Shown piece after piece: positions 34,801 through 46,855 of a DNA stretch of 64,000 nucleotides. The notes beneath the pieces were generated by a model, which saw only the letters and a program-made list of their open reading frames with translations, was not told the origin of the DNA and did no database searches. Each line of letters starts with the position of its first letter. Position 1 is the first letter of the stretch. The translations under genes and the position numbers were made by a program. The stretch is taken from NCBI RefSeq assembly GCF_021462225.1, contig NC_061812.1:44187363-44251362 (forward strand), read 5' to 3'. The DNA comes from Girardinichthys multiradiatus (lineage: Eukaryota; Chordata; Actinopteri; Cyprinodontiformes; Goodeidae).

Positions 34801-37565
34801 AACATTTTGGTATTTTTAGTTCTTGGACCATGAGAAGCTCCTATGACCCAGGTCATAATATTTCTCATCAATCTGAGGCTGTGTTGCAAATTTTTCTAGT
34901 TGCTATATCAGTGTAAGGTATGATTTTGAGGCCCAGATAAGAAGGTGAGTGCTTAAAACTTGACATTTCTTTGTTTATTAAATGTTATATTTAAAGATAA
35001 ACAAAGAATCAGCCAGTGATGGAAACTGACTGATTTTCAGATTGATTGGTCCTGACTAGTCAGCTGGTTAAAAATTCAAAACTCTGATCTTTTCTGATCA
35101 TACCTAACCACTATCAGTTAATGTTACAGAAACACTCTTCAGAGTGGAAGTTGTAAATGAGTTAAGAAGACTCAAAGTTAGCTGCTTTCAGTATCAGTGA
35201 TGTATTTAAAAATGTAGTCAGGAAGCACAAAAATGCCAGAAGCTATTTAAAAGAAAACTGTTTTCTACAGTGTCATATCTGCTAAACAGAGGGCTAGACC
35301 TAGTCCTGGTTTAGTTCTCGTGTTTTCCCCATTTTGGAGTTTTGGTAATTTTGTCCCTGACTTTTTCATGTACAAACAAACCACAGAACATTAAATTATT
35401 CCTGTTTAGACATTTTTTCTTTAGATAGTCAAAAGGGCAATCTGACTTTCGCTTTCAGCAGATACCAGGAAGGCTAAACATACTACTGCAAATTTGCTCT
35501 GTTTTTATCTGTTTGAGTTTTCAACCTCTGTCTGTTATGGAGCATGCTGAATTTAATACACAAAGTGACTAAATGTTAACATTCTGCAATGCTGTGACCA
35601 TGCTTATCACTAATATAAAATGCTAAAACAGTTTAAATGTTTATTCCAAATCACCTAGGGCTTTACCAATTTATAACTGTTTTACATCAACTGCTCTCTC
35701 ACACACAGGTGTGACATCACCCCTGTTCTGAACAAAAATAACTAATAAAGTTAAGTCCAAAATTATTCAATGTTATGGAGGTAATGTTAAGATTTTGGAA
35801 AGACTCTGCCAGATTCTGAGCTAAAGATTAGGGTGATGGTAAGGCAGCATTCCAACCTTAAAGACTTGGAACTCATCACTAAATATAATTCATGAAAGTA
35901 CTAGTAAAACATGCAAAAAGCTGGTCAACATTTATATGAAGTGTTTGATTGCTATAATTTTAATAATGATTGTTGAATTGATTATTGAGAAGGATAAAAA
36001 TAATTTTTTTAAACTTATACTCGTTTTACATTATTTTATCTTCTGAGATATTTCATTTCCTATCAGAAACAAACTACTTGGTTGAGTGGAAATAATTTTA
36101 AATCTGTATCTCTCAGGGGTGTGACTAATATACAGTCAGTTCTTTAAAGAAAAATCTAAATTGGCAGGTCAAAGCTTAAAACATTTTTAAAACATCTAAA
36201 AAGCTCTAATTGGTGCATCTTTAATAGTTTTTGAAGTCGGAAAATGATGAGTTATTGAGTGTCCCTGCTGGATTGATTGAGTTGACTTATATTCTTATAT
36301 TTTTCTTAAAAAACAAAACCTCAGTAATATCCCTATTATTACAAAGTATACAAACACTATGAAATTAGATGTAAAATCGGATACACTCAGATGCACTTCA
36401 CTGAAAATGAATGTAGTTTTATGCAGTGCTGTTTCAGCCCATCTTTCTGCGCTTAAAGAACATAAACAAAGAGGGCTGCTACAAGATTTGGTCTCAGCTC
36501 TCTTTGTCACTGTAATCTGTTGTGTCTGGTTTATTTCTTTCTGTTTGTTAAAAACCTTCTTTGAGGTGCCATTAAGCAAGTTGTTAAATAAACAAAAGTG
36601 ACTTGAATAGATTTTATCTAGCATAAGTGTTAGGATAAAGTGTTTTTACAATCAAAATGTTTTGAGAGCATCTTAGTCAGCCATTCCAAATGAATTACTA
36701 TACATATTGCAAACAAAGTGAGAAAAAACATTCACCACATGCTCCTACCTGCACCACGCACACACCTCCTCACAAAGAAATCAAGTGCAAAATTACATTT
36801 GGTGTATTGCTGTGTTGGGAAAATTTTGTTTCGGTATTTATATGCTGTTTAAAAATGCAAAAATCCAAAGTGCCGCATTCACTTGTTTCCTTTCTCAAGT
36901 CAGTGCAGAATGTTGTAGCTTCACATCCTTTGTTTCCCCTCCTTTCTCAGCCACAGTGTTAATAATTCATTGGAGTTACATGTCTAAAGTTGCTGCCATC
37001 TATGTGAAGACTGCACAGATCAGGTACACCCCTGGGCGAGAAAGAGAGAGACTTCTGTTTTCAGAGCATTATTGGCTGCAGGAAGAAGACGCTTCACATC
37101 CAATATGCTATTCTGCTCCTGCTTCACACCGAAATACCCCCAGAAATACAGCATTTCTCCCTCTGAATCCTCTGACCCAGCATTGTGGTGGCAGTATATT
37201 TATGAAGCAGTCATCAGACTGACAGCAGCTGAATAATCTGCTTGTTTTTGCAAGAGCAGTGGAAGGGCTCAGTAGAGCAAGTGGTAAAATGAAGAATGAT
37301 GAGTGAAAACACCAGGGAAGAAATGAGTCAAATATTAAAGTGATCACATTTTGTTGCTTATAGCTGTGTAAGAAAAGAAGAGGGTCAGCTCAATGTGTCC
37401 GTGTGTTGCAGAATCTAATTCAGCTAAAACAGAGGTTAAAAACATTTAATAAAAAAATCCCTTTTCACATTTCCTGACAGCTAATAATTGTCTCAACATA
37501 CAACAAACAAATGAGAGGAAAACATGTTAACAGTGTCATGTAAGTAAAAAAAAACATACATTCAT
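31816..37565. other. Long AT-rich intergenic region
   Basis: Nearly 6 kb with no recognised gene, RNA or bounded repeat. Open frames are at most about 145 codons (36,785-37,222 plus) and have no family motif. Around 33,595-33,720 a run of ATTATGCC/TTATGC/TAATTAA words stands out from its surroundings and could be a conserved regulatory element, but that is speculation. Confidence 0.5.
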
Positions 37566-38565
37566 GACCAGTGGCCGATGCTGGTCTTTTAAGGAGGGGA
37601 AGCTCAATTTTAAGATCGCTGATTCGCTGATTCGCTCACTTCGCTGTCAATCAAAAAGGGATTCAGCCTCTGACAGATAATCCAATCATCATGCAGAAGT
37701 TTAGCGTCAACCATGTGAATCACGACAAACATATCTATTTCGCGGTTTTTTGTGTCCTCTAATAATACAAAATTTCTGTATTTTTTAGTATTGGTTATTC
37801 TGTATCTGTCACTTTATCATTTCAGATGCAGTGTGACCTGTGCAGTCGGTGGGCCCATTTTGACTGTGCCAGATATATAATACTCACACAACTTATTTAT
37901 GAACAAAGTGTTTGCAGGGATAACCAGTATTTGTAGGTGTCTATTTAATTTATTTGGAGTTAAAGTTAAAACTCGTCTGAAACGGTTTCATTCTTTTATC
38001 CTCCTTCAAGTTGGATATTCTGATGATTCGTACGAATCAGAAAACCAAACTGACAACTTTTGCAGAATTTGGTTTCACTTCCAAAACTAGAATAATGAAT
38101 GAACGCAAAAGTACACGGACCTAAAGACTTCACCTTATGAAATGGTCTCTCTTCCTACAGAAAGGTAAACTTGCAGTTTATATGCATACTTTCGATTTCT
38201 AAATACTTGTCTGGTGTCTAAGGGGAATGTTTGGAAGAATTCATAAAAGGGGTTCCAGGAGAAGAAGGCCTGAAGGTCAGCTACCAGGAAACAATACATA
38301 GAGTACCTCCATTTTGGGTCAGACGCTGCTTACCTTCTCAGAACCAGCTCGGGTTACTGCTCCAGGTTGCATCAGGTCCCTCAGCCTTCTTCGTCTATCG
38401 GCTGGAAAGGATCACCAGCAGTGGTTCACACAGCTGCCGTCTGCTCTGAATTCAGAATTGTAAACAATCTAAAAAACTATTTTTCTGAAAGATTAAAGAA
38501 ATTCTGGTAAATTAAATGACACAACCAGATTTTAAATTAGTGGATTACTGTGTTGCCAAGACAAG
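37566..38565. other. Possible transposon remains with PHD-like fragment
   Basis: At 37,571-37,680 the text (repeated GCTGATTC, GCTCACTTCGCTGTCAATC) reads like a dispersed DNA-transposon end. At 37,826-37,873 a pyrimidine tract plus AG is followed by a short frame with CDLC...WAHFDC, a C-x2-C...W-x-H-x2-C pattern like half of a PHD zinc finger. Such fingers occur in some transposon proteins. Nothing downstream continues it. Confidence 0.25.
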
Positions 38566-38569
38566 ACAT

Positions 38570-38850
38570 GCCTTGGGCAGCACTGACATTTTCAACATGT
38601 CCCTTTGACTCTCCCAGGTTCCTTCCTGCTTCAAAACAGAAACCGTTGTCTCTGACCCCAGCAGTGAGCCTTAAAAAGAGTACCGGTCAATTGCCCTGAC
38701 AACTCTGATTTTTCAATTTTCAGAGCTTCTCGAACACATCAAAGCCTGTGTCCCCCAGATGTAGATCAGCAGCAGTTTGCCTACCTCTCAAACAGATCCA
38801 CTAAGGATGTGGTTGCACTGGCTCTTCATACAGCCCTTCATACAGCCCTC
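38570..38850 (+). pseudogene. Rex1-like LINE, upstream part (interrupted)
   Basis: The reading shows reverse-transcriptase landmarks FNMSL..SQVP.CFKT, then a region matching DYRPIALT with a stop, then RSTKDVVALALHTAL. This is the stretch just before the palm domain of Rex1/CR1-type LINEs. It stops at about 38,850 where the L2-like insertion starts, and resumes at about 40,056 with THLEKHNSYVKV in the order expected for an uninterrupted protein. The copy has frameshifts and stops. Confidence 0.75.
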
Positions 38851-40055
38851 ACTCCAGCTCGGCCTGATGTTATAGAAAGTTTTTCTCCTATTTCTTTAAT
38901 TGAGCTGGAAAAATTAGTGGACTCAACGAAAGCATCTTCTTGCTCTCCTGATATTCTACCTGCCCCCTTTCTTGTGGTGTCCCCCAAGTTTCTGTCCTAG
39001 GGCCCTTGTTATTTTTATTGTATTTGCTTCCTTTACAGCATATCCTGAGCACTTTTGAGGGCATTTCTTATCACTGTTATGCTGACGATATTCAGCTGTA
39101 TATTTCCTTTAAGCCTGAACATGTTTTTAAGTTACAGTTGCTGATTGTATGTTTTGAATCTATCAAAAGTTGGATGGCTGATAACTTTCTCCAACTTAAT
39201 GATGAAAAAACTGAAGTCCTTGTTTGTGCCCTTGATAGATTTATACCCAGGATAATGGAAGCTCTTGGTCCTCTTGGCAAATTTGCTAAATCTTCCATCA
39301 GGAACCTTGGTGTAACCTTTGACTCTGCTTTCTCCTTAGATACCCACATCAAATCTCTGGTTAACTCTTGTTTTTATCATTTATGTAACCTTACTAAGTT
39401 AAGTCCCATTGTGTCACATTCTGAACTTGAGATTACTATCCATGCATTAATTTCCTCACGTTTGGATTACTGTAATGCTTTATTTACCTGTCTTAGCAAA
39501 AACTCCCTGGAACGTCTCCAGGTTGTTCAGAATGCTGCTGCTAGACGTCTGACAAAATCTTCTAAGTATTCCCACTCAACACCGTTACTCATCCAGCTGC
39601 ACTGGCTCCCCATTAAATTCAGAGCTCAGTTTAAGATTCTGGTCCTGACTTATAGAGGTCTTCATGGTCAAGCCCCAACTTATATCAGTGAACTCTTATA
39701 TCCGTACAATCCCCCCAGGTCTCTGAGGTCGTGCGATAAAATCCTACTGGCTGTACATCACACAAGGCTGAAAACTAAGGGTGATAGAGCTTTTGCAACA
39801 GTAGCTCCCCGACTCTGGAACTCTATCCCCTTGTGTATAAGGACTGCAGATTCGGTGGTGTCTTTTAAAAAACAGCTAAAAACTCATTTTTTTAGGCTTG
39901 CGTTTGGTTAGTTTATTTTTGATTTTATCTTATTCTATTTTACATTTATAAATATATTATTCCAATTGTACTTTGTATTAGTGTTGTGAAGCACTTTGTG
40001 ATCTGTGTCTTGAGAGGTGCTATATAAATAAAATTTTACTTACTTACTTACTTAC
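38851..40055 (+). mobile_element. L2-like LINE inserted into the Rex1-like LINE
   Basis: A 5'-truncated, internally deleted L2 element. It comprises a short upstream ORF2 piece (SPISLIELEKLVDSTKAS, 38,880-38,940), a deletion junction near 38,985, the C-terminal reverse transcriptase, then the typical L2 3' end 'agcactttgtgatctgtgtc', 'gaggtgctatataaataaa' and a tail of ACTT repeats (40,035-40,055). The upstream and downstream host LINE halves join without loss, so insertion came after the Rex1-like copy. Confidence 0.85.
39006..39911 (+). pseudogene. L2 LINE reverse transcriptase, C-terminal 301 codons
   Basis: The frame is open from just before the catalytic motif to the end of ORF2. It carries [10 protein letters not shown] (YADD at residues 25-28 of this frame), then the L2-typical C-terminal stretch with [42 protein letters not shown] and the terminal APRLWNSIP...[11 protein letters not shown]. 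The endonuclease and first polymerase motifs are missing. Just before the frame, the PQGSVLGP motif reads VPQVSVLGP, so the glycine is lost. It is dead by truncation, although this part is unusually well preserved. Confidence 0.88.
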
Positions 40056-41075
40056 TCATTTGGAGAAGCATAATTCCTACGTAAAGGTGATGTGGATTTC
40101 AGCTCAGCTTTGAACTCCATCAACCCTGACAAGTTGGTGGAGAAGCTGGGGACCCAGGGACTAGGAGCACGATTGTGCTGGTGGATAAAGGATTTTTTAA
40201 CCAGCAGGTCCCAGCATGTCCACATTGGGCTCTTACCTCCTCCACAGTCACACTCAGCATAGGTATGCCCCAAGGCTATGTGCTCAGCCCTGTTCTTTAT
40301 TCCCTGTTTACCCATAACTGCAAGGCTACCCACTACAGTAACACCTTGTTTAAAAATGCAGGTGATACAACTGTTGTGGGCCTCATCAGCAACAATGAAG
40401 AGGGAGCCTATAGGGAAGAAATTCAAAAGCTGGCAGCATGGTGCAGGGAGAACGACCTCATCCTGAATACCAAGAAGATGAAGGAGATTATGCTTTGCTT
40501 CAGGAAAAGGAGGACAATCCCCCCAGAGCTGAGCATAGATGGTGAGGAAGTGAGAGGGTCAGCAACTTCAAATGTTTAGGAGTACACATCTCAAATGATC
40601 TCACCTGGAGCCTCAACGCCAAACAACTGATAAAAAAGGCCCAGCAGAGACTCTTTTTCCGAGAACTCTCCGATGGTGGGGTCTTCCCAAGGAGCTGCAG
40701 ACAAGTAACTACCTAGATACAATAGAGTCCATACTGACCTGCTGCTGCAAAGTGTGGTACTCTAATTGCATAGTTGCGGAGATGAGGAGCCTGCAGAGGG
40801 TTACCAAAACAGCAAACCAGATAATCAGATCCCCATTGGCCAGGTTTGAATACATCTACTCAGCCAGCCTGCTCAAGCGGGCAAAGTGCATCCGAAAAGA
40901 ACCTTTACACCCAGGACATTGTCACTTTTCCACCCTTCCATCTGGAAGAATGGGCGTACACAGGGCACGTACCAAACGGTTTAGAAATACCTTTATCCGT
41001 CAGGCTGAGAACAGTCTTCTAAACAACCCCTCTAAAGTAAAGCACAGGGGACAGTCAGGGTAAAGGTCCTGAGGG
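40056..41075 (+). pseudogene. Rex1-like LINE, downstream part
   Basis: Continuation of the Rex1-like ORF2: DFSSAFN-like start, GMPQGYVLSPVLYSLFTH, then AGDTTVVGLI where an active copy has the polymerase FADDT motif (the first aspartate is lost, so it is catalytically dead). Next come ENDLILNTKK, then after frameshifts SILTC...WY, AEMRSLQRV.KTA..I, and the LPSGR..V end. The frames are 40,175-40,579 and 40,752-41,063, with breaks between. An 80-bp fragment of the same family recurs at 47,884-47,963. Confidence 0.8.
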
Positions 41076-41300
41076 ACTGTTAAAGACTATAATGATGACT
41101 GGACACGCAAATACATTGACCTTACATTAAATACATTTATATATTTTAATTTATTTATTTGTTGCTCATTTTAACTGTGACGTTTATATCTCTGAGCCAC
41201 TTTTGCACAGTATTTTGTTGTCTGACATGCTGCTGCCGACACAATTTGATTGTATTGGCTTGTGCATGCAATGACAATAAAGTTTATCTAGCTTTCTAAC
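41076..41300 (+). repeat. 3' end of Rex1-like LINE
   Basis: A non-coding tail after the last frame, ending 'atgcaatgacaataaagttta', the usual 3' terminus of this LINE type. Confidence 0.55.
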
Positions 41301-41643
41301 TTTTATTCAATCGATGGTGAACAGTTCTTGGTCAGGGTGTTCACCTGGTCAGAGGTAAATCGGGGTGACCATCTCTCTAGCTCTATCTGCCATCTCCTGC
41401 ACCATGCACTTCATCAGTCAGGTAAACATAGAAGCACACAAAAATCATAATTTTGCCACTTATATATTAGATAGTGGTTAGAAAAAAAGGAGTGTATTAT
41501 TTTCTCAAAACTCTGTTTTCTGTCTCAGGTAGACTGAGTTCCATAATATAAATAATAAGAATCAGCAGACAAATTTCAATAAATGTTTTAAACATTTTAT
41601 CATGACAATGTCATAGTCATTGCATTTTTGACAATCTCAATAT
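41301..41643. other. Intergenic spacer
   Basis: Nothing recognised. Confidence 0.5.
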
Positions 41644-41645
41644 TA

Positions 41646-43240
41646 CAGGTCCTTCTCAAAATATTAGCATATTATTTTCCATAATGTCATGATGAAAATT
41701 TAACATTCATATATTTTAGATTCATGGCACACTAACTGAAATATTTCAGGTCTTTTATTGTCTTAATACGGATGATTTTGGCATACAGCTCATGAAAACC
41801 CAAAATTCCTATCTCACAAAATTAGCATATCATTAAAAGGGTCTCTAAACGACATATGAACCTAATCATCTGAATCAACGAGTTAACTCTAAACACCTGC
41901 AAAAGATTCCTTAGGCCTTTAAAACTCCCAGCCTGGTTCATCACTCAAAACCCCAATCATGGGTAAGACTGCCGACCTGACTGATGTCCAGAAGGCCACT
42001 ATTGACACCCTCAAGCAAGAGGGTAAGACACAGAAAGAAATTTCTGAACGAATAGGCTGTTCCCAGAGTGCTGTATCAAGGCACCTCAGTGGGAAGTCTG
42101 TGGGAAGGAAAAAGTGTGGCAGAAAACGCTGCACAACGAGAAGAGGTGACCGGACCCTGAGGAAGATTGTGGAGAAGGGCCGATTCCAGACCTTGGGGGA
42201 CCTGCGGAAGAAGTGGACTGAGTCTGGAGTAGAAACATCCAGAGCCACCGTGCACAGGTGTGTGCAGGAAATGGGCTACAGGTGCCGCATTCCCCAGGTC
42301 AAGCCACTTTTGAACCAGAAACAGCGGCAGAAGCGCCTGACCTGGGCTACAGAGAAGCAGCACTGGACTGTTGCTCAGTGGTCCAAAGTACTTTTTTCGG
42401 ATGAAAGCAAATTCTGCATGTCATTCGGAAATCAAGGTGCCAGAGTCTGGAGGAAGACTGGGGAGAAGGAAATGCCAAAATGCCAGAAGTCCAGTGTGAA
42501 GTACCCACAGTCAGTGATGGTCTGGGGTGCCGTGTCAGCTGCTGGTGTTGGTCCACTGTGTTTTATCAAGGGCAGGGTCAATGCAGCTAGCTATCAGGAG
42601 ATTTTGGAGCACTTCATGCTTCCATCTGCTGAAAAGCTTTATGGAGATGAAGATTCCATTTTTCAGCACGACCTGGCACCTGCTCACAGTGCCAAAACCA
42701 CTGGTAAATGGTTTAAAGACCATGGTATCACTGTGCTCAATTGGCCTGCCAACTCTCCTGACCTGAACCCCATAGAGAATCCGTGGGATATTGTGAAGAG
42801 AATGTTGAGAGACTCAAGACCCAACACTCTGGATGAGCTAAAGGCCGCTATCGAAGCATCCTGGGCCTCCATAAGACCTCAGCAGTGCCACAGGCTGATT
42901 GCCTCCATGCCACGCCGCAATGAAGCAGTCATTTCTGCAAAAAGATTTCCGACCAAGTATTGAGTGCATAACTGTACATGATTATTTGAAGGTTGACGTT
43001 TTTTGTATTAAAAACACTTTTCTTTTATTGGTCGGATGAAATATGCTAATTTTGTGAGAAAGGAATTTTGGGTTTTCATGAGCTGTATGCCAAAATCATC
43101 CGTATTAAGATAATAAAAGACCTGAAATATTTCAGTTAGTGTGCAATGAATCTAAAATATATGAATGTTAAATTTTCATCATGACATTATGGAAAATAAT
43201 GAACTTTATCACAATATGCTAATATTTTGAGAAGGACCTG
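41646..43240 (+). mobile_element. Tc1 transposon copy C, full length
   Basis: Bounded by CAGGTCCTTCTC at 41,646 and its inverse at 43,240, with TA on both sides (41,644-41,645 and 43,241-43,242). The left inverted repeat lacks about 15 bp (the TGTGATAAAGTTC block) that the right one has. Confidence 0.93.
41959..42963 (+). CDS. Tc1 transposase, copy C (full-length C-terminus)
   Basis: A 334-residue Tc1 transposase with the same domains as copies A and B and all three catalytic residues (D148, D238, E273). It reads past the position where A and B stop and ends FPTKY, giving the longest and probably ancestral C-terminus. Private differences include DVQK near residue 10, DSIF before the second aspartate (others DFIF), NPWD for NLWD after the glutamate, and KRMLRDS for KRTLRGS. 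The NPWD change sits next to the catalytic glutamate and may weaken it. Confidence 0.9.
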   Translation: MGKTADLTDVQKATIDTLKQEGKTQKEISERIGCSQSAVSRHLSGKSVGRKKCGRKRCTTRRGDRTLRKIVEKGRFQTLGDLRKKWTESGVETSRATVHRCVQEMGYRCRIPQVKPLLNQKQRQKRLTWATEKQHWTVAQWSKVLFSDESKFCMSFGNQGARVWRKTGEKEMPKCQKSSVKYPQSVMVWGAVSAAGVGPLCFIKGRVNAASYQEILEHFMLPSAEKLYGDEDSIFQHDLAPAHSAKTTGKWFKDHGITVLNWPANSPDLNPIENPWDIVKRMLRDSRPNTLDELKAAIEASWASIRPQQCHRLIASMPRRNEAVISAKRFPTKY

Positions 43241-43242
43241 TA

Positions 43243-44219
43243 CAGTCTGTAGAACTAAAAGATGATTTGTTTCAATCCACTTGTAATGTTGCCTGAAGAC
43301 CATTCCAACCAGCTTGGTCAGAGTAGTGAAGTTTACACCTGTATGATCAAGAACAGTTTTATTGCATTTCTTTATGCAACACAAAGCAAAATGAGGAGGG
43401 GGGGATTTTGATAGCAACTTTTCCTGTCAAACCTATAGTTTTAATTGTGGCTAGCCACTAAAGCCGTTCCTCTTTAATAAAAGCCTGATCCTGTTCAAAT
43501 ACATCAACTGATAACATCTTCAGTCACATATTTAAAAACAGGTCCTATGAGAAGTGAGAAGTGACTGCATTGGTGGCAATTCCATTCCAAGTCTTCATCA
43601 GAATCCTGCAGTTTAACATAAACTAGCTGTATTTGTACAGAAATTGAATTTAAGTGAACTCTGTTTTAGTTAACTTTTAGGGGTCCATGGATGAATATGC
43701 CCATCTTTTTTACATGCCTGATTTGGGATGACATGGCACCAAGACTTCTCATGAGTCTCAGTTTCAATGTAGGTTTAAAGTGCCCATTGTAAACTATACA
43801 CCAGTCTTTCGATTGTGTTAAAAGGCCAAGTAAAACCAGTTTTGCTAAATTAATTAAACCCTTTTATTGAAATATTGACATGTTTTTTGCAAGGAGAAAT
43901 TGTAAAACCTGGCTATTCTGTGAAATGGATATGATTGCAAACATAAAAAAACAACAACATGAGAAGCCCTCTGCTATTGATGGACATCTCAAAATATTCA
44001 ATCAAGAAGAATGGGCAGTCTTTTGTTGCTGGGAGATGGAGGAAAGTTGCCCGAGTAACGGGACGAACAGAGTAACGTTGAGAAGAAGAGTAATGTGGGA
44101 ACGGATTAGTGGGAAAAACAGGGACATAACAATATTGACGACGAGCTTTGATAAATAGGGAATTAGTGATGTTCAGTTTGTAAGTTGTATGTAGTTCTGT
44201 AGTTTTTATTTTGTATGTA
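43243..44219. other. Intergenic, no supported gene
   Basis: A 92-codon frame at 43,880-44,158 has no recognised motif. It may be an upstream part of the decayed element that follows. Confidence 0.4.
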
Positions 44220-44570
44220 AAGGCTGATGCGAAGACTCAAAATACAGCAGGCAACGCAACTCTTTTTTGAGCTGGAAGATGAAGAGGGAGACTTGCAGCT
44301 GGAGTCTTTGATGATGAAGTGGTGGATCAATCATTCATCCTAGAAATTGAAAAAGAGGAGGGGGTATGAGGATGAAGATGGGGAGAACCAAGCACCTCTG
44401 GGTCAGGATGATCAGCTGATCATGCTCCTGTGGCAAACACTGCCTCCAGGACAAAAAAGGTCTCACACACCATGGAAGTGCCAGGCATGTAATGTGCCCC
44501 TCTGTTTAGTGGTTGATTGAAACTGCTTTAAGGAGTGGCTCAAATAATTTGAGATTTGTTGTGACCCCCT
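44220..44570 (+). pseudogene. Possible piggyBac-type transposase relic, both ends only
   Basis: An acidic N-terminal-like run (ELEDEEGDLQ, then in another frame DDEVVDQSF and YEDEDGEN) is followed closely by WKCQACNVPLCLVVDRNCFKEW. The latter has the CxxC...PLC...CF pattern of the C-terminal zinc-binding domain of piggyBac-type proteins. Everything between, including the DDD catalytic core, is absent. The call rests on these short patterns and could be wrong. Confidence 0.4.
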
Positions 44571-46312
44571 GGGCCTTTTTTAAATAACTATAAATAGTTG
44601 TACAAACATTTATAAAGGAATTGCCAGTATTCTGATTTATTTTGGACAAATATATAGTTTTTGGAATCTTGTTTTGACCCATGATGTTTTAGAAGTAGTA
44701 TAGTTGTATCCAAACAAATGAGGAGTTGACTTAATTGTCCTGTAAATGATCTCATATAACAATGTTTTTTGTTATATTTTTACATAAGTTTTAGAAATTT
44801 ACAGTGAATATTACTTTCTAGACTATAAAAATTATTTGTTATACATGTTTTTGGGTGTTTCAATTTTTTTGTTTTTGTGTGACTTAAGGTCCTATATGCA
44901 ATTACAGTAAGTCCAAACACAATAGATAGTTTAAACATAAAATATTTTTTGAGCTTATTTTAACTTGAGATTCAACTTTGAACCATGTGCATGGAGAGCT
45001 GATAGCATAAAATAAATGCAAACGTTAAAATGACCTGGATAGTTTTAGCTAAATTTAATTTATGGATATCACATTTTAAGCTATCTTTTGAAAGGCACTG
45101 TTATTTTATTCTTAATTTAAAATTTCAGGTGGGAAAGAGCATTTAATAGCTGGGTGCTGGATGATCAGCGTTGACAGTCACGTCATTTCACAAATGCCAA
45201 CATTCGTTACAGGGCTTGCCGCACTGTTTTCAGCATATTACGTCTTAACAGTTTTAAGAAGAGGCTGCTTGTAGGCTTGAATTCATTCAGAGGTAAGACC
45301 TTCATTGTCCATTTATGCTTCAATTTTCAGAAAGTGCATTTAAATACTAAATTTACTCAATTGTTTTTTCAAATAGCAATCTTTAATTTATATCCAAATG
45401 CTATTTTAGATGTCTTATTGGCATAAATCCAGAGAGAGAGACTAAAGCAAAATCATCTCCAAGTGAAACAGAAAAGGAGCCACAGTCAACCTTCGTGTTT
45501 CAACTCTCCTGGAGAACATCATTGGCTCTGAGTGGAATTTCTTATAGGTCAGTGAAAACTCATTTAAAAGGTTTTTTTTTTTTTTGTTTATTGTCACATT
45601 TTAATCAAAAAATATTCCTACTTCTGAAAAGCCTTTCAAAAAGACTATATATGTACTCAAGAAAGCATGTACAACATGTTTGCCTTTGTACGATGTGTTC
45701 ACTTTTTTATTCTAAATTTTACAAATTTATTATCAGCAGAACTGTGGCATATCATTATCTATGAGCCTTCGTTTTATGTTTCATGCTGACTTATTTAGGT
45801 GAATGTAAAAGCCTTGAGTTGCGTAAAGGGATTGTTATTTGTCTGATGTATGCACTCTTATTTTACATTAAGGATGACCCAAATCAGTGAGTTTTTTGGT
45901 CTACCTTGAAATGCAAAAATAAAAATTAATAATTTTTGTTTTATTTGACAAATTTTGTCATGTGCTGCAATGCGTTTTGCAAAGAAAGAGTGGGTTTCTA
46001 TTCAAAATACAACAGTTACATTTTCAATTTAGTTTTAGTTTCATTAAGTAATTGCAGTCTGTACACCTTGCATTTCAAAATGGGACTGAAAAATATAGAC
46101 AAACATTTGAGGGAACTAAATGGACATTTCTTTTTAGCATGGCTTTTTTGGTTGGTTTTTATAAAAGGGTAATGTGATTTGTAAATTACTGACAACCCAG
46201 GTGCCTACTGTAACCGCAAACAAATACAGTAATACACCGTAATCACCAAAGTCTTTTTAAACAATAACATACTAATAAGAGTACTGTAAAATAATTACTG
46301 GCAACCCTGCTG
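44571..46312. other. Intergenic; MITE-like edge near the end
   Basis: AT-rich. The stretch 46,200-46,312 ('tactgtaaaataattactggcaac') resembles a common fish MITE. The matching motif 'gtattttactgtaaat' resumes at 46,856, so the LTR-like block that follows interrupts it. Confidence 0.4.
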
Positions 46313-46855
46313 TGTCATGATGTAGGGTTGTTTGGTTTTTGGTTTCGGGGTTTTTCCTTATGTTTTTCACTGTTCAAGAGTTGAATCATGTTTCTGTTTA
46401 TTTTCCTGGTCATGCTTTTGTTTTGTCGTCTTGTTCATGTTTTGTCAAGTTTGGTTTTCGGATCTGGTTATGCTTTTGCTTCATGTTTTTCTAGTGTGTG
46501 TTCAAGAGTCTCTGTTTTGCTCCAGTCATGTTTTGTTCTGTTAATTAAGTTTATTCAGTTCACCTGCTTCAAGTCAATCTGTCTCCTTACTCCACCTGGT
46601 TTTCACGCCATATATTCACACCTGTTCAGTTAGTCTTGGCGGAAACATCTTTCATTCTCATGCTCATGTCTTGTTCTAAAACCAAGTCTTGTCTTTTTGA
46701 TCTTGCCATGCCTGTCTTGCCTGCCCGTTTGTTTTGTTCCTGCCTCCTGCTGTGAGTGAGTTTTTGTTATTAAACCTTTTTTTTCACTTACCATCACACT
46801 GCCTGCTCGTCTGCATTCTGGGGTCCAATATCAAGTAAACCGTGTCATGCTGACA
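46313..46855 (+). repeat. LTR-like repeat, 543 bp
   Basis: Starts TGTCATGATG and ends CATGCTGACA (TG...CA with short inverted ends). It is T-rich with many TTGTTCATG/CATGTTTTG words, and it has a TTATTAAACC polyadenylation-like signal about 75 bp before its end. It resembles a solo LTR. A target duplication is not evident. Confidence 0.45.

Noticed and set aside
36785..37222. 145-codon frame as a host gene
   Set aside because: No domain, mixed composition, and another frame overlaps it. Not distinguishable from chance.
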